64,000 nt of DNA from Drosophila persimilis (lineage: Eukaryota > Arthropoda > Insecta > Diptera > Drosophilidae): NCBI RefSeq assembly GCF_003286085.1, contig NW_020825314.1, positions 1 to 64,000 of the forward strand. The letters run 5' to 3'. Each line of letters opens with the position of its first letter. Within the stretch, counting starts at the first letter, position 1. The position numbers were made by a program, and so were the translations under genes. Shown here piece after piece: positions 45,961 through 58,199 of the stretch. The notes under the pieces are model-generated. The model was not told where the DNA came from. It ran no database searches and saw only the letters and a program-made list of their open reading frames with translations.

Positions 45961-45967
45961 AGGAGGA
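45960..45967 (+). other. polypurine tract of gypsy-type element
   Basis: GAAGGAGG immediately precedes AGTTAAC, the start of the right LTR. Confidence 0.75.
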
Positions 45968-46161
45968 GTTAACACAATCGATCGAAAAAATATATAAAAA
46001 CAAGATCAGCCGTTATACAGGGGATGTTGCCCAGCGACACCGGAGTTTTGGGTACGCAACAATGTTGCAGAACGAGCAGTGAGCGTCGGGAGTGCTGGGA
46101 ACTTACTTGTATCTCAATCCGAATAAATAAAATAAAAATTGAAAGAAATAAAATTAAAATT
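45968..46161 (+). repeat. 3' LTR of gypsy-type element
   Basis: 194 bp, AGTTAACACAATCGATCG to AATT. It lacks about 55 bp present in the 5' LTR, with a TA shared at the deletion edges. Otherwise it matches, with two substitutions (GATCAGCC versus GATCCGCC; TTGGGTAC versus TTGGATAC). Confidence 0.9.
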
Positions 46162-46165
46162 TGTA
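46162..46165 (+). repeat. target-site duplication TGTA, right
   Basis: Second copy of the four bases at 38956-38959; the satellite resumes in register as TTTTGTCAGCC. Confidence 0.88.
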
Positions 46166-46329
46166 TTTTGTCAGCCGAGATAAGATGTCCGCCAGGGGAT
46201 ATAAATTTCCCGCCGACGGAGGTCAATGTTCTGCCAGCGGAGATAAGTTTTCTGCCAGCGGAGAAACGTAGTTCGTCAGCAGAGATAAGTTGTCCGGCAG
46301 CGAAGATAAGATGTCTGTTATCGGAGAAA

Positions 46330-46840
46330 AGTTTTCCGCCAGTGGAGAGACGTATTTCGTTAGCAGAGATAAGCTGTCCGGCATGGGATATAAATTTCCC
46401 ACCGCCGGAGATAAGTTTTCTGCCAGCGTAGAGACGTATTTTGACAGCAGAGATAAGTTGTCCGGCAGGGGATATAGATTTCCCGCCAACGGAAGTAAGT
46501 TTTCCGCCAGTGGAGAGACGTATTTCGTTAGCAGAGATAAGCTGTCCGGCATGGGATATAAATTTCCCACCGCCGGAGATAAGTTTTCTGCCAGCGTAGA
46601 AACGTATTTTGACAGCAGAGATAAGTTGTCCGGCAGGGGATATAGATTTCCCGCCACCGGAAGTAAGTTTTCCGCCAATGGAGAGACGTATTTCGTTAGC
46701 AGAGATAAGCTGTCCGGCATGGGATATAAATTTCCCACCGCCGGAGATAAGTTTTCTGCCAGCGTAGAGACGTATTTTGTCAGCAGAGATAAGTTGTCCG
46801 GCAGGGGATATAGATTTCCCGCCACCGGAAGTAAGTTTTC
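46330..46840. repeat. 168-bp higher-order repeat, about three copies
   Basis: Eight 21-mers per unit; the marker GCTGTCCGGCATGGGATAT occurs near 46374, 46542 and 46710 (168 bp apart). The same unit type recurs at about 48535-48880. Confidence 0.88.
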
Positions 46841-49800
46841 TGCCAGCGGAGAGATGTATTTTGTCAGCCGAGATAAGATTTCCGGCAGGGGATATAAATT
46901 TCCCGCCCCCGGAGGTAAATGTTCTGCCAACGGAGATTAGTTTTCTGCCGGCGGAGAAACGTAATTCGTCAGCGGGGATAAATTATCCGTCAGGGGATGT
47001 AAATTTCCCGCCGTCGGAGATAAGATTTCTGCCCGTGGAGAATCGTAGTTCGTCAGCGGAAATAAATTGTCTGCCAGCGGAGATAAATTGTCTGCCAGCA
47101 GAGATAAGTTGTCCGGCAGGGGATATATATTTCCCGCCACCGGAGATAAGTTTTCCGCCAGCGGAGAGACGTATTTTGTTAGCAGAGATAAGATGTCCGA
47201 CAGGGGATATAGATTACCCGCCGCCGGAGGTAAATGTTCTACCAGCGGAGATTAGTTTTCTGCCGGCGGAGAAACGTAATTCGTCAGCGGGGATAAATTA
47301 TCCGTCAGGGGATGTAAATTTCCCGCCGTCGGAGATAAGTTTTCCGCCAGTGGAGAGACGTATTTCGTCTGCAGAGATAAGTTTTCCGGCAGGGGATAAA
47401 TATTTCCCGCCACCTTAAATAAGTTTTCCGCTGGCGGAGAGACGTATTTCGTTAGCAGAGATAAGTTGTCAGGCCGGGGATATAATGTTCTCGCCGCCGA
47501 AGATAAGTTTTCTGCAAGCGGAGAGACTTATTTCGTCAGCAGAGATAAGTTTTCTGCAAGCGGAGAGACTTATTTCGTCAGCAGAGATAAGTTGTCCGGC
47601 AGGGGATATAGATTTCCCGCCACCAGAACTAAGTTTTCTGCCAGCGGAGAGATGTATTTTGTCAGCCGAGATAAGATTTCCGGCAGGGGATATAAATTTC
47701 CCGCCCCCGGAGGTAAATGTTCTGCCAGCGGAGATTAGTTTTCTGCCGGCGGAGAAACGTAATTCGTCAGCGGGGATATATTGTCCGTCAGGGGATGTAA
47801 ATTTCCCGCCGTCGGAGATAAGATTTCTGCCCGTGGAGAATCGTAGTTCATCAGCGTAAATAAATTGTCTGCCAGCGGAGATAAGTTGTCCGCCAGCGGA
47901 TATAGATTTCCCGGCACCGGAAATAAGTTTTCCGCCAGCGGAGAGACGTATTTCGTAAGCAGAGATAAGTTGTCTGGCAGGGGATATTGATTTCCCGCCG
48001 CCGGAGATAAGTTTTCTGCCAGCGTAGAGACGTATTTCGTCTGCAGAGATAAGTTGTCCGACAGGGGATATATATTTCCCGCCACCTTAAATAAGTTTTC
48101 CGCAGGCGGAGAGACGTATTTCGTTAGCAGAGATAAGTTGTCAGGCCGGAGATATAATGTTCTCGCCGCCGGAGGTAAATGTTCTTCCAGCGGAAATTAG
48201 TTTTCTGCCGGCGGAGAAACGTAATTCGTCAGCGGGGATAAATTATCCGTCAGGGGATATAGATTTCCCGCCGCCGGAGATAAGTTTTCTGCCAGCGTAG
48301 AGACGTATTTCGTCTGCAGAGATAAGTTGTCCGACAGGGGATATATATTTCCCGCCCCCTTAAATAAGTTTTCTGCAAGCGGAGAGACTTATTTCGTCAG
48401 CAGAGATAAGTTTTCTGCAAGCGGAGAGACTTATTTCGTCAGCAGAGATAAGTTGTCCGGCAGGGGATATATATTTCCCGCAACGAGAAGTAAGTTTTCC
48501 GCCAGTGGAGAGACGTATTTCGTTAGCAGAGATAAGCTGTCCGGCATGGGATATAAATTTCCCACCGCCGGAGATAAGTTTTCTGCCAGCGTAGAAACGT
48601 ATTTTGACAGCAGAGATAAGTTGTCCGGCAGGGGATATAGATTTCCCGCCACCGGAAGTAAGCTTTCCGCCAATGGAGAGACGTATTTCGTTAGCAGAGA
48701 TAAGCTGTCCGGCATGGGATATAAATTTCCCACCGCCGGAGATAAGTTTTCTGCCAGCGTAGAGACGTATTTTGTCAGCAGAGATAAGTTGTCCGGCAGG
48801 GGATATAGATTTCCCGCCACCGGAAGTAAGTTTTCTGCCAGCGGAGAGATGTATTTTGTCAGCCGAGATAAGATTTCCGGCAGGGGATATAAATTTCCCG
48901 CCCCCGGAGGTAAATGTTCTGCCAGCGGAGATTAGTTTTCTGCCGGCGGAGAAACGTAATTCGTCAGCGGGGATATATTGTCCGTCAGGGGATGTAAATT
49001 TCCCGCCGTCGGAGATAAGATTTCTGCCCGTGGAGAATCGTAGTTCGTCAGCGGAAATAAATTGTCTGCCAGCGGAGATAAGTTGTCCGCCAGCGGATAT
49101 AGATTTCCCGGCACCGGAAATAAGTTTTCGGCCAGCGGAGAGACGTATTTCGTTAGCAGAGATATGCTGTCCGGCAGGGGATATAAATTTCCCACCGCCG
49201 GAGATAAGTTTTCTGCCAGCGTAGAGACGTATTTCGTCAGCAGAGATAAGTTGTCCGGCAGGGGATATGTATTTCCCGCCACCGGAGATAAATGTTCTGC
49301 CAGCGGAGATTAGTTTTCTGCCGGCGGAGAAACGTAATTCGTCAGCGGGGAGAAATTATCCGTCAGGGGATGTAAATTTCCCGCCGTCGGAGATAAGTTT
49401 TCCGCCAGTGGAGAGACGTATTTCGTTAGCAGAGATAAGCTGTCCGGCAGGGGATATAAATTTGCCACCGCCGGAGATAAGTTTTCTGCCAGCGGAGAGA
49501 TACATTTTGTCAGCCGAGATAAGATTTCCGGCAGGGGATATAAATTTCCCGCCCCCGGAGGTAAATGTTCTGCCAGCGGAGATTAGTTTTCTGCCGGCGG
49601 AGAAACGTAATTCGTCAGCGGGGATAAATTATCCGTCAGGGGATGTAAATTTCCCGCCGTCGGAGATAAGTTTTCCGCCAGTGGAGAGACGTATTTCGTT
49701 AGCAGAGATAAGCTGTCCGGCAGGGGATATAAATTTCCCACCGCCGGAGATAAGTTTTCTGCCAGCGTAGAGACGTATTTTGTCAGCAGAGATAAGTTGT

Positions 49801-51239
49801 CTGGCAGGGGATATAGATTTCCCGCCACCGGAAGTAAGTTTTCTGCGAGCGGAGAGATGTATTTTGTCAGCCGTGATAAGATTTCCGGCAGGGAATATAA
49901 ATTTCCCGCCTCCGGAGGTAAATGTTCTGCAAGCGGAGATTAGTTTTCTGCCGGCGGAGAAACGTAATTCGTCAGCGGGGATATATTGTCCGTCAGGGGA
50001 TGTAAATTTCCCGCCGTCGGAGATAAGATTTCTGCCCGTGGAGAATCGTAGTTCGTCAGCGGAGATACATTGTCTGCCAGCGGAGATAAGTTGTCCGCCA
50101 GCGGATATAGATTTCCCGGCACCGGAAATAAGTTTTCCGCCAGTGGAGAGACGTATTTCGTTAGCAGAAATAAGCTGTCCGGCATGGGATATAAATTTCC
50201 CACCGCCGGAGATAAGTTTTCTGCCAGCGTAGAGACGTATTTCGTCAGCAGAGATAAGTTGTCCGGCAGGGGATATATATTTCCCGCCACCGGAGATAAG
50301 TTTTCCGCCAGCGTAGAGACGTATTTTGTTAGCAGAGATAAGATGTCCGGCAGGGGATATAGATTTCCCGCCACCTTAAATAAGTTTTCCGCAGGCGGAG
50401 AGACGTATTTCGTTAGCAGAGATAAGTTGTCAGGCCGGGGATATAATGTTCTCGCCGCCGAAGATAAGTTTTCTGCAAGCGGAGAGACTTATTTCGTCAG
50501 CAGAGATAAGTTTTCTGCAAGCGGAGAGACTTATTTCGTCAGCAGAGATAAGTTGTCCGGCAGGGGATATATATTTCCCGCCACGAGAAATAAGTTTTCC
50601 GCCAGCGGAGAGACGTATTTCGTTAGCAGAGATAGTCTGTCCGGCAGGGGATATAAATTTCCCGCCGCCGGAGGTAAATGTTCTGCCACCAGAGATAAGT
50701 TTTCTGCCGGCGGAGGATCGTAGTTCGTCTGCGGAGATAAGTTGTCCGGCAGGGGATATAGATTTCCCGACACCGGAAGTAAGTTTTCCGCCAGTGGAGA
50801 GACGTATTTCGTTAGCAGAGATAAGCTGTCCGGCAGGGGATATAAATTTCCCACCGCCGGAGATAAGTTTTCTGCCAGCGTAGATACGTATTTTGTCAGC
50901 AGAGATAAGTTGTCTGGCAGGGGATATAGATTTCCCGCCACCGGAAGTAAGTTTTCTGCCAGCGGAGAGACGTATTTTGTCAGCCGAGATAAGATTTCCG
51001 GCAGGGGATATAAATTTCCCGCCCCCGGAGGTAAATGTTCTGCCAGCGGAGATTAGTTTTCTGCCGGCGGAGAAACGTAATTCGTCAGCGGGGATATATT
51101 GTCCGTCAGGGGATGTAAATTTCCCACCGTCGGAGATAAGATTTCTGCCCGTGGAGATTCGTAGTTCGTCAGCGGAGATACACTGTCTGCCAGCGGAGAT
51201 AAGTTGTCCGCCAGCGGATATAGATTTCCCAGTACCGGA

Positions 51240-52385
51240 AATAAGTTTTCCGCCAGTGGAGAGACGTATTTCGTTAGCAGAGATAAGCTGTCCGGCAGGG
51301 GATATAAATTTCCCACCGCCGGAGATAAGTTTTCTGCCAGCGTAGAGACGTATTTCGTCAGCAGAGATAAGTTGTCCGGCAGGGGATATGTATTTCCCGC
51401 CACCGGAGATAAATGTTCTGCCAGCGGAGATTAGTTTTCTGCCGGCGGAGAAACGTAATTCGTCAGCGGGGAGAAATTATCCGTCAGGGGATGTAAATTT
51501 CCCGCCGTCGGAAATAAGTTTTCCGCCAGTGGAGAGACGTATTTCGTTAGCAGAGATAAGCTGTCCGGCAGGGGATATAAATTTCCCACCGCCGGAGATA
51601 AGTTTTCTGCCAGCGTAGAGACGTATTTCGTCAGCAGAGATAAGTTGTCCGGCAGGGGATATGTATTTCCCGCCACCGGAGATAAATGTTCTGCCAGCGG
51701 AGATTAGTTTTCTGCCGGCGGAGAAACGTAATTCGTCAGCGGGGAGAAATTATCCGTCAGGGGATGTAAATTTCCCGCCGTCGGAGATAAGTTTTCCGCC
51801 AGTGGAGAGACGTATTTCGTTAGCAGAGATAAGCTGTCCGGCAGGGGATATAAATTTCCCACCGCCGGAGATAAGTTTTCTGCCAGCGTAGAGACGTATT
51901 TCGTCAGCAGAGATAAGTTGTCCGGCAGGGGATATGTATTTCCCGCCACCGGAGATAAATGTTCTGCCAGCGGAGATTAGTTTTCTGCCGGCGGAGAAAC
52001 GTAATTCGTCAGCGGGGAGAAATTATCCGTCAGGGGATGTAAATTTCCCGCCGTCGGAGATAAGTTTTCCGCCAGTGGAGAGACGTATTTCGTTAGCAGA
52101 GATAAGCTGTCCGGCAGGGGATATAAATTTCCCACCGCCGGAGATAAGTTTTCTGCCAGCGTAGAGACGTATTTCGTCAGCAGAGATAAGTTGTCCGGCA
52201 GGGGATATGTATTTCCCGCCACCGGAGATAAATGTTCTGCCAGCGGAGATTAGTTTTCTGCCGGCGGAGAAACGTAATTCGTCAGCGGGGAGAAATTATC
52301 CGTCAGGGGATGTAAATTTCCCGCCGTCGGAGATAAGTTTTCCGCCAGTGGAGAGACGTATTTCGTTAGCAGAGATAAGCTGTCC
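51240..52385. repeat. 273-bp higher-order repeat, four copies
   Basis: Thirteen 21-mers per unit. The marker GGGGATATGTATTTCCCGCC recurs near 51381, 51654, 51927 and 52200, exactly 273 bp apart. Copies about 51240, 51513, 51786 and 52059, then a partial copy. Copies appear almost identical. An isolated relative is near 49267. Confidence 0.92.
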
Positions 52386-55300
52386 GTCAGGGGATGTAAA
52401 TTTCCCACCGTCGGAGATAAGATTTCTGCCCGTGGAGATTCGTAGTTCGTCAGCGGAGATACACTGTCTGCCAGCGGAGATAAGTTGTCCGCCAGCGGAT
52501 ATAGATTTCCCAGTACCGGAAATAAGTTTTCCTCCAACGGAGAGACGTATTTCGTAAGCAGAGATAAGTTGTCTGGCAGGGGATATAGATTTCCCGCCGC
52601 CGGAGATAAGTTTTCTGCCAGCGTAGAGACGTATTTTGTCTGCAGAGATAAGTTGTCCAGCAGGGGATATAGATTTCCCGCCACCGGAAGTAAGTTTTCC
52701 GCCAGCGGAGAGACGTATTTCGTTAGCAGAGATAAGCTGTCCGGCAGGGGATATAAATTTCCCGCCGCCGGAAGTAACTGTTCTGCCAGCGTAGAGACGT
52801 ATTTCGTCTGCGGAGATAAGTTGTCCGGCAGGGGATATAGATTTCCCGACACCGGAAGTAAGTTTTCCGCCAGTGGAGAGACGTATTTCGTTAGCAGAGA
52901 TAAGATTTCTGCAAGCGGAGAGACGTATTTCGTCAGCAGAGATAAGTTGTCCGGTAGGGGATATAGATTTCCCGCCACCGGAAATAAGTTTTCCGCCAGC
53001 GGAGAGATGTATTTTGTCAGCAGAGATAAGTTTTCTGCCAGCGTAGAGACGTATTTCGTCAGCAGAGATAAGTTGTCCGGTAGGCGATATAGATTTCCCG
53101 CCACCGGAGATAAGTTTTCTGCCAGCGTAGAGACGTATTTCGTTAGCAGAGATTAGCTGTCCGGCAGAGGATATATATTTCCCGCCATCGGAAATTAGTT
53201 TTCCGCCAGCGGAGAGACGTATTTCGTCAGCAGAGATAAGTTTTCTGCAAGCGGAGAGACGTATTTCGTCAGCAGAGATAAGTTGTCCGGTAGGGGATAT
53301 AGATTTCCCGCCACCGGAAATAAGTTTTCCGCCAGCGGAGAGACGTATTTTGTTAGCAGAGATAAGATGTCCGGCAGGGGATATAGATTTCCCGCCGCCG
53401 GAGGTAAATGTTCTGCCAGCGGAGATTAGTTTTCTGCCGGCGGAGAAACGTAATTCGTCAGCGGGGATAAATTATCCGACAGGAGATGTAAATTTCCCGC
53501 CGTCGGAGATAAGATTTCTGCCAGTGGAGAATCGTAGTTCGTCAGCGGAGATAAATTGTCTGCCAGCGGAGATAAGTTGTCCGCCAGCGGATATAGATTT
53601 CCCAGCACCGGAAACAAGTTTTCCTCCAACGGAGAGACGTGTTTCGTAAGCAGAGATAAGTTGTCTGGCAGGTGATATAGATTTCCCGCCGCCGGTGATA
53701 AGTTTTCTGCCAGCGGAGAGACGTATTTCGTTAGCAGAGATAAGCTGTCCGTCAGGGAATATAAATTTCCCGCCACCGGAGGTAAATATTCTGCCAGCGG
53801 AGATTAGTTTTCTGCCGGCGGAGAAACGTATCTCGTCAGCGGAAATAAAATGTCCGCCAGCGGATATAAGATGTCTGTCTGCGGAGAAAAGTTTTCCGCC
53901 AGCAGTTATAATTTTACCGCCACCGCAGATAAGTTTTCCGCCAGCGGAGAGATGTATTTTGTCAGCCGAGATAAGATATCCGTCAGGGGATATAAATTTC
54001 CCGCCACCGGAAATAAGTTTTCCGACAGCGGAGAGATGTATTTCGTCAGCAGAGATAAGTTTTCTGCAAGCGGAGGAACGTAGTTCGTCTGCGGAGATAA
54101 GTTGTCCGGCATGGGATATATATTTCCCGCCACCGGAAATTAGTTTTCCGCCAGCGGAGAGACGTATTTCGTTAGCAGAGATAAGCTGTCAGTCAGGGAA
54201 TATAAATTTTCCGGCGCCGGATGTAAATGTTCTGCCAGCGGAGATCAGTTTTCTGCCGGCGGAGAAACGTATCTTGTCAGCGGAAATAAAATATCCGCCA
54301 GCGCAGATAAGATGTCTGTCAGCGGAGAAAAGTTTTCCGCCAGCAGATATAAATTTCCCGCCGCCGGAGATAAGTTTTCCGCCAGCGGAGAGACGTATTT
54401 CGTTAGCAGAGATAAGCTGTCCGGCAGGGGATATAAATTTCCCGCCGCCGGAGATAAATTTTCTGCCAGCGTAGAGACGTATTTTGTCAGCAGAGATAAG
54501 TTGTTCGGCAGGGGATATAAATTTCCCGCCGCCGGAGGTAAATGTTCTGCCAGCAGAGATAAGTTTTCTGCCGGCGGAGGAACGTAGTTCGTCTGCGGAG
54601 ATAAGATGTCCGGCAGGGGATATAGATTTCCCGCCGCCGGAGATAAGTTTTCTGCCAGCGTAGAGACGTATTTCGTCAGCAGAGATAAGTTGTCCGGCAG
54701 GGGATATATATTTCCCGCCACCGGAAATAAGTTTTCCGCTAGCGGAGAGACGTATTTCGTTAGCAGAGATAAGTTGTCAGGCCGGGGATATAATGTTCTC
54801 GCCGCCGGAGATAAGTTTTCTGCAAACGGAGAGACGTATTTCGTCAGCAGAGATAAGTTTTCTGCAAGCGGAGAGACTTATTTCGTCAGCAGAGATAAGT
54901 TGTCCGGCAGGGGATATATATTTCCCACCACGAGAAATAAGTTTTCCGCCAGCGGAGAGACGTATTTCGTCAGCAAAGATAAGTTGTCCGGCAGGGGATA
55001 TAGATATCCCGCCACCGGAAGTAAGTTTTCCGCCAGCGGAGAGACGTATTTCGTTAGCAGAGATAAGTTGTCAGGCCGGGGATATAATGTTCTCACCGCC
55101 GGAGATAAGTTTTCTGCAGCGAAGAGACGTATTTCGTTAGCAGAGATAAGCTGTTCGGCAGGGGATATAAATTCCCGCCGCCGGAGGTAAATGTTCTGCC
55201 AGCGGAGATCAGTTTTCTGCCGGCAGAGAAACGTAGCTCGTCAGCGGAAATAAAATGTAAGCCAGCGGAGATAAGGTGTCTGTCAGCGGAGATAAGTTTT

Positions 55301-55719
55301 CTGCCGGCGGAGGAACGTAATTCGTCAGCAGATATAAGTTTTCCGCCAGCGGAGAGACGTATTTCGTTAGCAGAGATAAGCTGTCCGCCAGCAGATATAA
55401 ATTTCCCGCCACCGCAGATAAGTTTTCCGCCAGCGGAGAGATGTATTTTGTCAGCCGAGATAAGATGTCCGGCAGGGGATATATATTTCCCGCCACCGGA
55501 AATAAGTTTTCCGCCAGCGGAGAGACGTATTTCGTTAGCAGAGATAAGTTGTCAGGCCGGGGATATAATGTTCTCACCGCCGGAGATAAGTTTTCTGCAG
55601 CGAAGAGACGTATTTCGTTAGCAGAGATAAGCTGTTCGGCAGGGGATATAAATTCCCGCCGCCGGAGGTAAATGTTCTGCCAGCAGAGATAAGTTTTCTG
55701 CCGGCGGAGGAACGTAGTT

Positions 55720-57290
55720 CGTCTGCGGAGATAAGTTGTCCGGCAGGGGGTATAGATTTCCCGCCGCCGGAGATAAGTTTTCTGCAAGCGAAGAGACGTA
55801 TTTCGTCAGCAGAGATAAGTTTTCTGCAAGCGTAGAGGCGTATTTCGTCAGCAGAGATAAGTTGTCCGGCAGGGGATATATATTTCCCGCCACCGGAAAT
55901 AAGTTTTCCGCCAGCGGAGAGACGTATTTCGTTAGCAGAGATAAGTTGTCAGGCCGGGGATATAATGTTCTCGCCGCCGGAGATAAGTTTTCTGCAAACG
56001 GAGAGACGTATTTCGTCAGCAGAGATAAGTTTTCTGCAAGCGGAGAGACTTATTTCGTCAGCAGAGATAAGTTGTCCGGCAGGGGATATATATTTCCCAC
56101 CACGAGAAATAAGTTTTCCGCCAGCGGAGAGACGTATTTCGTCAGCAAAGATAAGTTGTCCGGCAGGGGATATAGATATCCCGCCACCGGAAGTAAGTTT
56201 TCCGCCAGCGGAGAGACGTATTTCGTTAGCAGAGATAGTCTGTCCGGCAGGGGATATAAATTTCCCGCCGCCGGAGATAAATTTTCTGCCAGCGTAGAGA
56301 CGTATTTTGTCAGCAGAGATAAGTTGTCAGGCCGGGGATATAATGTTCTCACCGCCGTAGATAAGTTTTCTGCAAGCGAAGAGACGTATTTCGTTAGCAG
56401 AGATAAGCTGTCCGGCAGGGGATATAAATTTCCCGCCGCCGGAGGTAAATGTTCTGCCAGCAGAGATAAGTTTTCTGCCGGCGGAGGAACGTAGTTCGTC
56501 TGCGGAGATAAGTTGTCCGGCAGGGGATATAGATTTCCCGCCGCCGGAGATAAGTTTTCTGCAAGCGAAGAGACGTATTTCGTCAGCAGAGATAAGTTTT
56601 CTGCAAGCGTAGAGGCGTATTTCGTCAGCAGAGATAAGTTGTCCGGCAGGGGATATATATTTCCCGCCACCGGAAATAAGTTTTCCGCCAGCGGAGAGAC
56701 GTATTTCGTTAGCAGAGATAAGTTGTCAGGCCGGGGATATAATGTTCTCGCCGCCGGAGATAAGTTTTCTGCAAACGGAGAGACGTATTTCGTCAGCAGA
56801 GATAAGTTTTCTGCAAGCGGAGAGACTTATTTCGTCAGCAGAGATAAGTTGTCCGGCAGGGGATATATATTTCCCACCACGAGAAATAAGTTTTCCGCCA
56901 GCGGAGAGACGTATTTCGTCAGCAAAGATAAGTTGTCCGGCAGGGGATATAGATATCCCGCCACCGGAAGTAAGTTTTCCGCCAGCGGAGAGACGTATTT
57001 CGTTAGCAGAGATAAGCTGTCCGGCAGGGGATATAAATTTCCCGCCGCCGGAGATAAATTTTCTGCCAGCGTAGAGACGTATTTTGTCAGCAGAGATAAG
57101 TTGTCAGGCCGGGGATATAATGTTCTCACCGCCGTAGATAAGTTTTCTGCAAGCGAAGAGACGTATTTCGTTAGCAGAGATAAGCTGTTCGGCAGGGGAT
57201 ATAAATTTCCCGCCGCCGGAGGTAAATGTTCTGCCAGCAGAGATAAGTTTTCTGCCGGCGGAGGAACGTAGTTCGTCTGCGGAGATAAGT
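55720..57290. repeat. 777-bp tandem duplication
   Basis: 37 x 21 bp. Markers repeat at 777 bp (AGCGTAGAGGCGTATTTCG near 55830 and 56607; CAAACGGAGAGACGTATTTC near 55994 and 56771). A related, partly rearranged third copy lies at about 54600-55060. Confidence 0.9.
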
Positions 57291-57369
57291 TGTCCGGCAG
57301 GGGATATAGATTTCCCGCCGCCGGAGATAAGTTTTCTGCCAGCGTAGAGACGTATTTCGTCAGCAGAGA

Positions 57370-57385
57370 TAAGTTGTCCGGAGAT
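57370..57385. other. phase-breaking junction in the satellite
   Basis: GTTGTCCGGAGATCAGTTTT: a C monomer is cut after GTCCGG and joins directly to an A-type monomer, giving a 15-bp unit. This looks like a recombination or deletion joint at CCGG. Confidence 0.75.
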
Positions 57386-58199
57386 CAGTTTTCTGCCGGC
57401 AGAGAAACGTAGCTCGTCAGCGGAAATAAAATGTAAGCCAGCGGAGATAAGGTGTCTGTCAGCGGAGAAAAGTTTTCCGCCAGCAGATATAAATTTCCCG
57501 CCACCGCAGATAAGTTTTTCGCAAGCGGAGAGATGTATTTTGTCAGCCGAGATAAGATGTCCGGCAGGGTATATAAATTTCCCGCCACCGGAAATAAGTT
57601 TTCCGCCAGCGGAGAGACGTATTTCGTTAGCAGAGATAAGCTGTCCGGCAGGGGATATAAATTTCCCGCCACCGGAGATAAGTTTTCTGCCAGCGTAGAG
57701 ACGTATTTTGTCAGCAGAGATAAGTTGTCCGGCAGGGGATATATATTTCCCACCACGAGAAATAAGTTTTCCGCCAGCAGAGAGACGTATTTCGTCAGCA
57801 AAGATAAGTTGTCCGGCAGGGGATATATATTTCCCGCCACCGGAAATAAGTTTTCCGCCAGCGGAGAGACGTATTTCGTTAGCAGAGATAAGTTGTCAGG
57901 CCGGGGATATAATGTTCTCACCGCCGGAGATAAGTTTTCTACAAGCGCAGAGACGTATTTCGTTAGCAGAGATAAGCTGTTCGGCAGGGGATATAAATTT
58001 CCCGCCGCCGGAGGTAAATGTTCTGCCAGCAGAGATAAGTTTTCTGCCGGCGGAGGAACGTAGTTCGTCTGCGGAGATAAGTTGTCCGGCAGGGGATATA
58101 GATTTCCCGCCGCCGGAGATAAGTTTTCTGCCAGCGAAGAGACGTATTTCGTCAGCAGAGATAAGTTGTCCGGCAGGGGATATATATTTCCCGCCACCG

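Larger units (their letters stand above)
38960..46161 (+). mobile_element. gypsy-type (errantivirus-like) LTR element, degenerate, 7.2 kb
   Basis: LTRs begin AGTTA and end AATT, as in the gypsy group, and create a 4-bp duplication at ATGTAT, matching the alternating purine/pyrimidine target known for gypsy. A tRNA-Lys-type primer site, gag without zinc knuckle, a -1 frameshift site, pol in order protease, RT, RNase H, integrase, and an env remnant follow. The element is not functional: pol has one stop, two homopolymer frame changes and one deletion, and env is gutted. A Helitron-like element is nested in its leader. LTRs differ by two substitutions in about 165 aligned bases plus indels. Confidence 0.93.
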
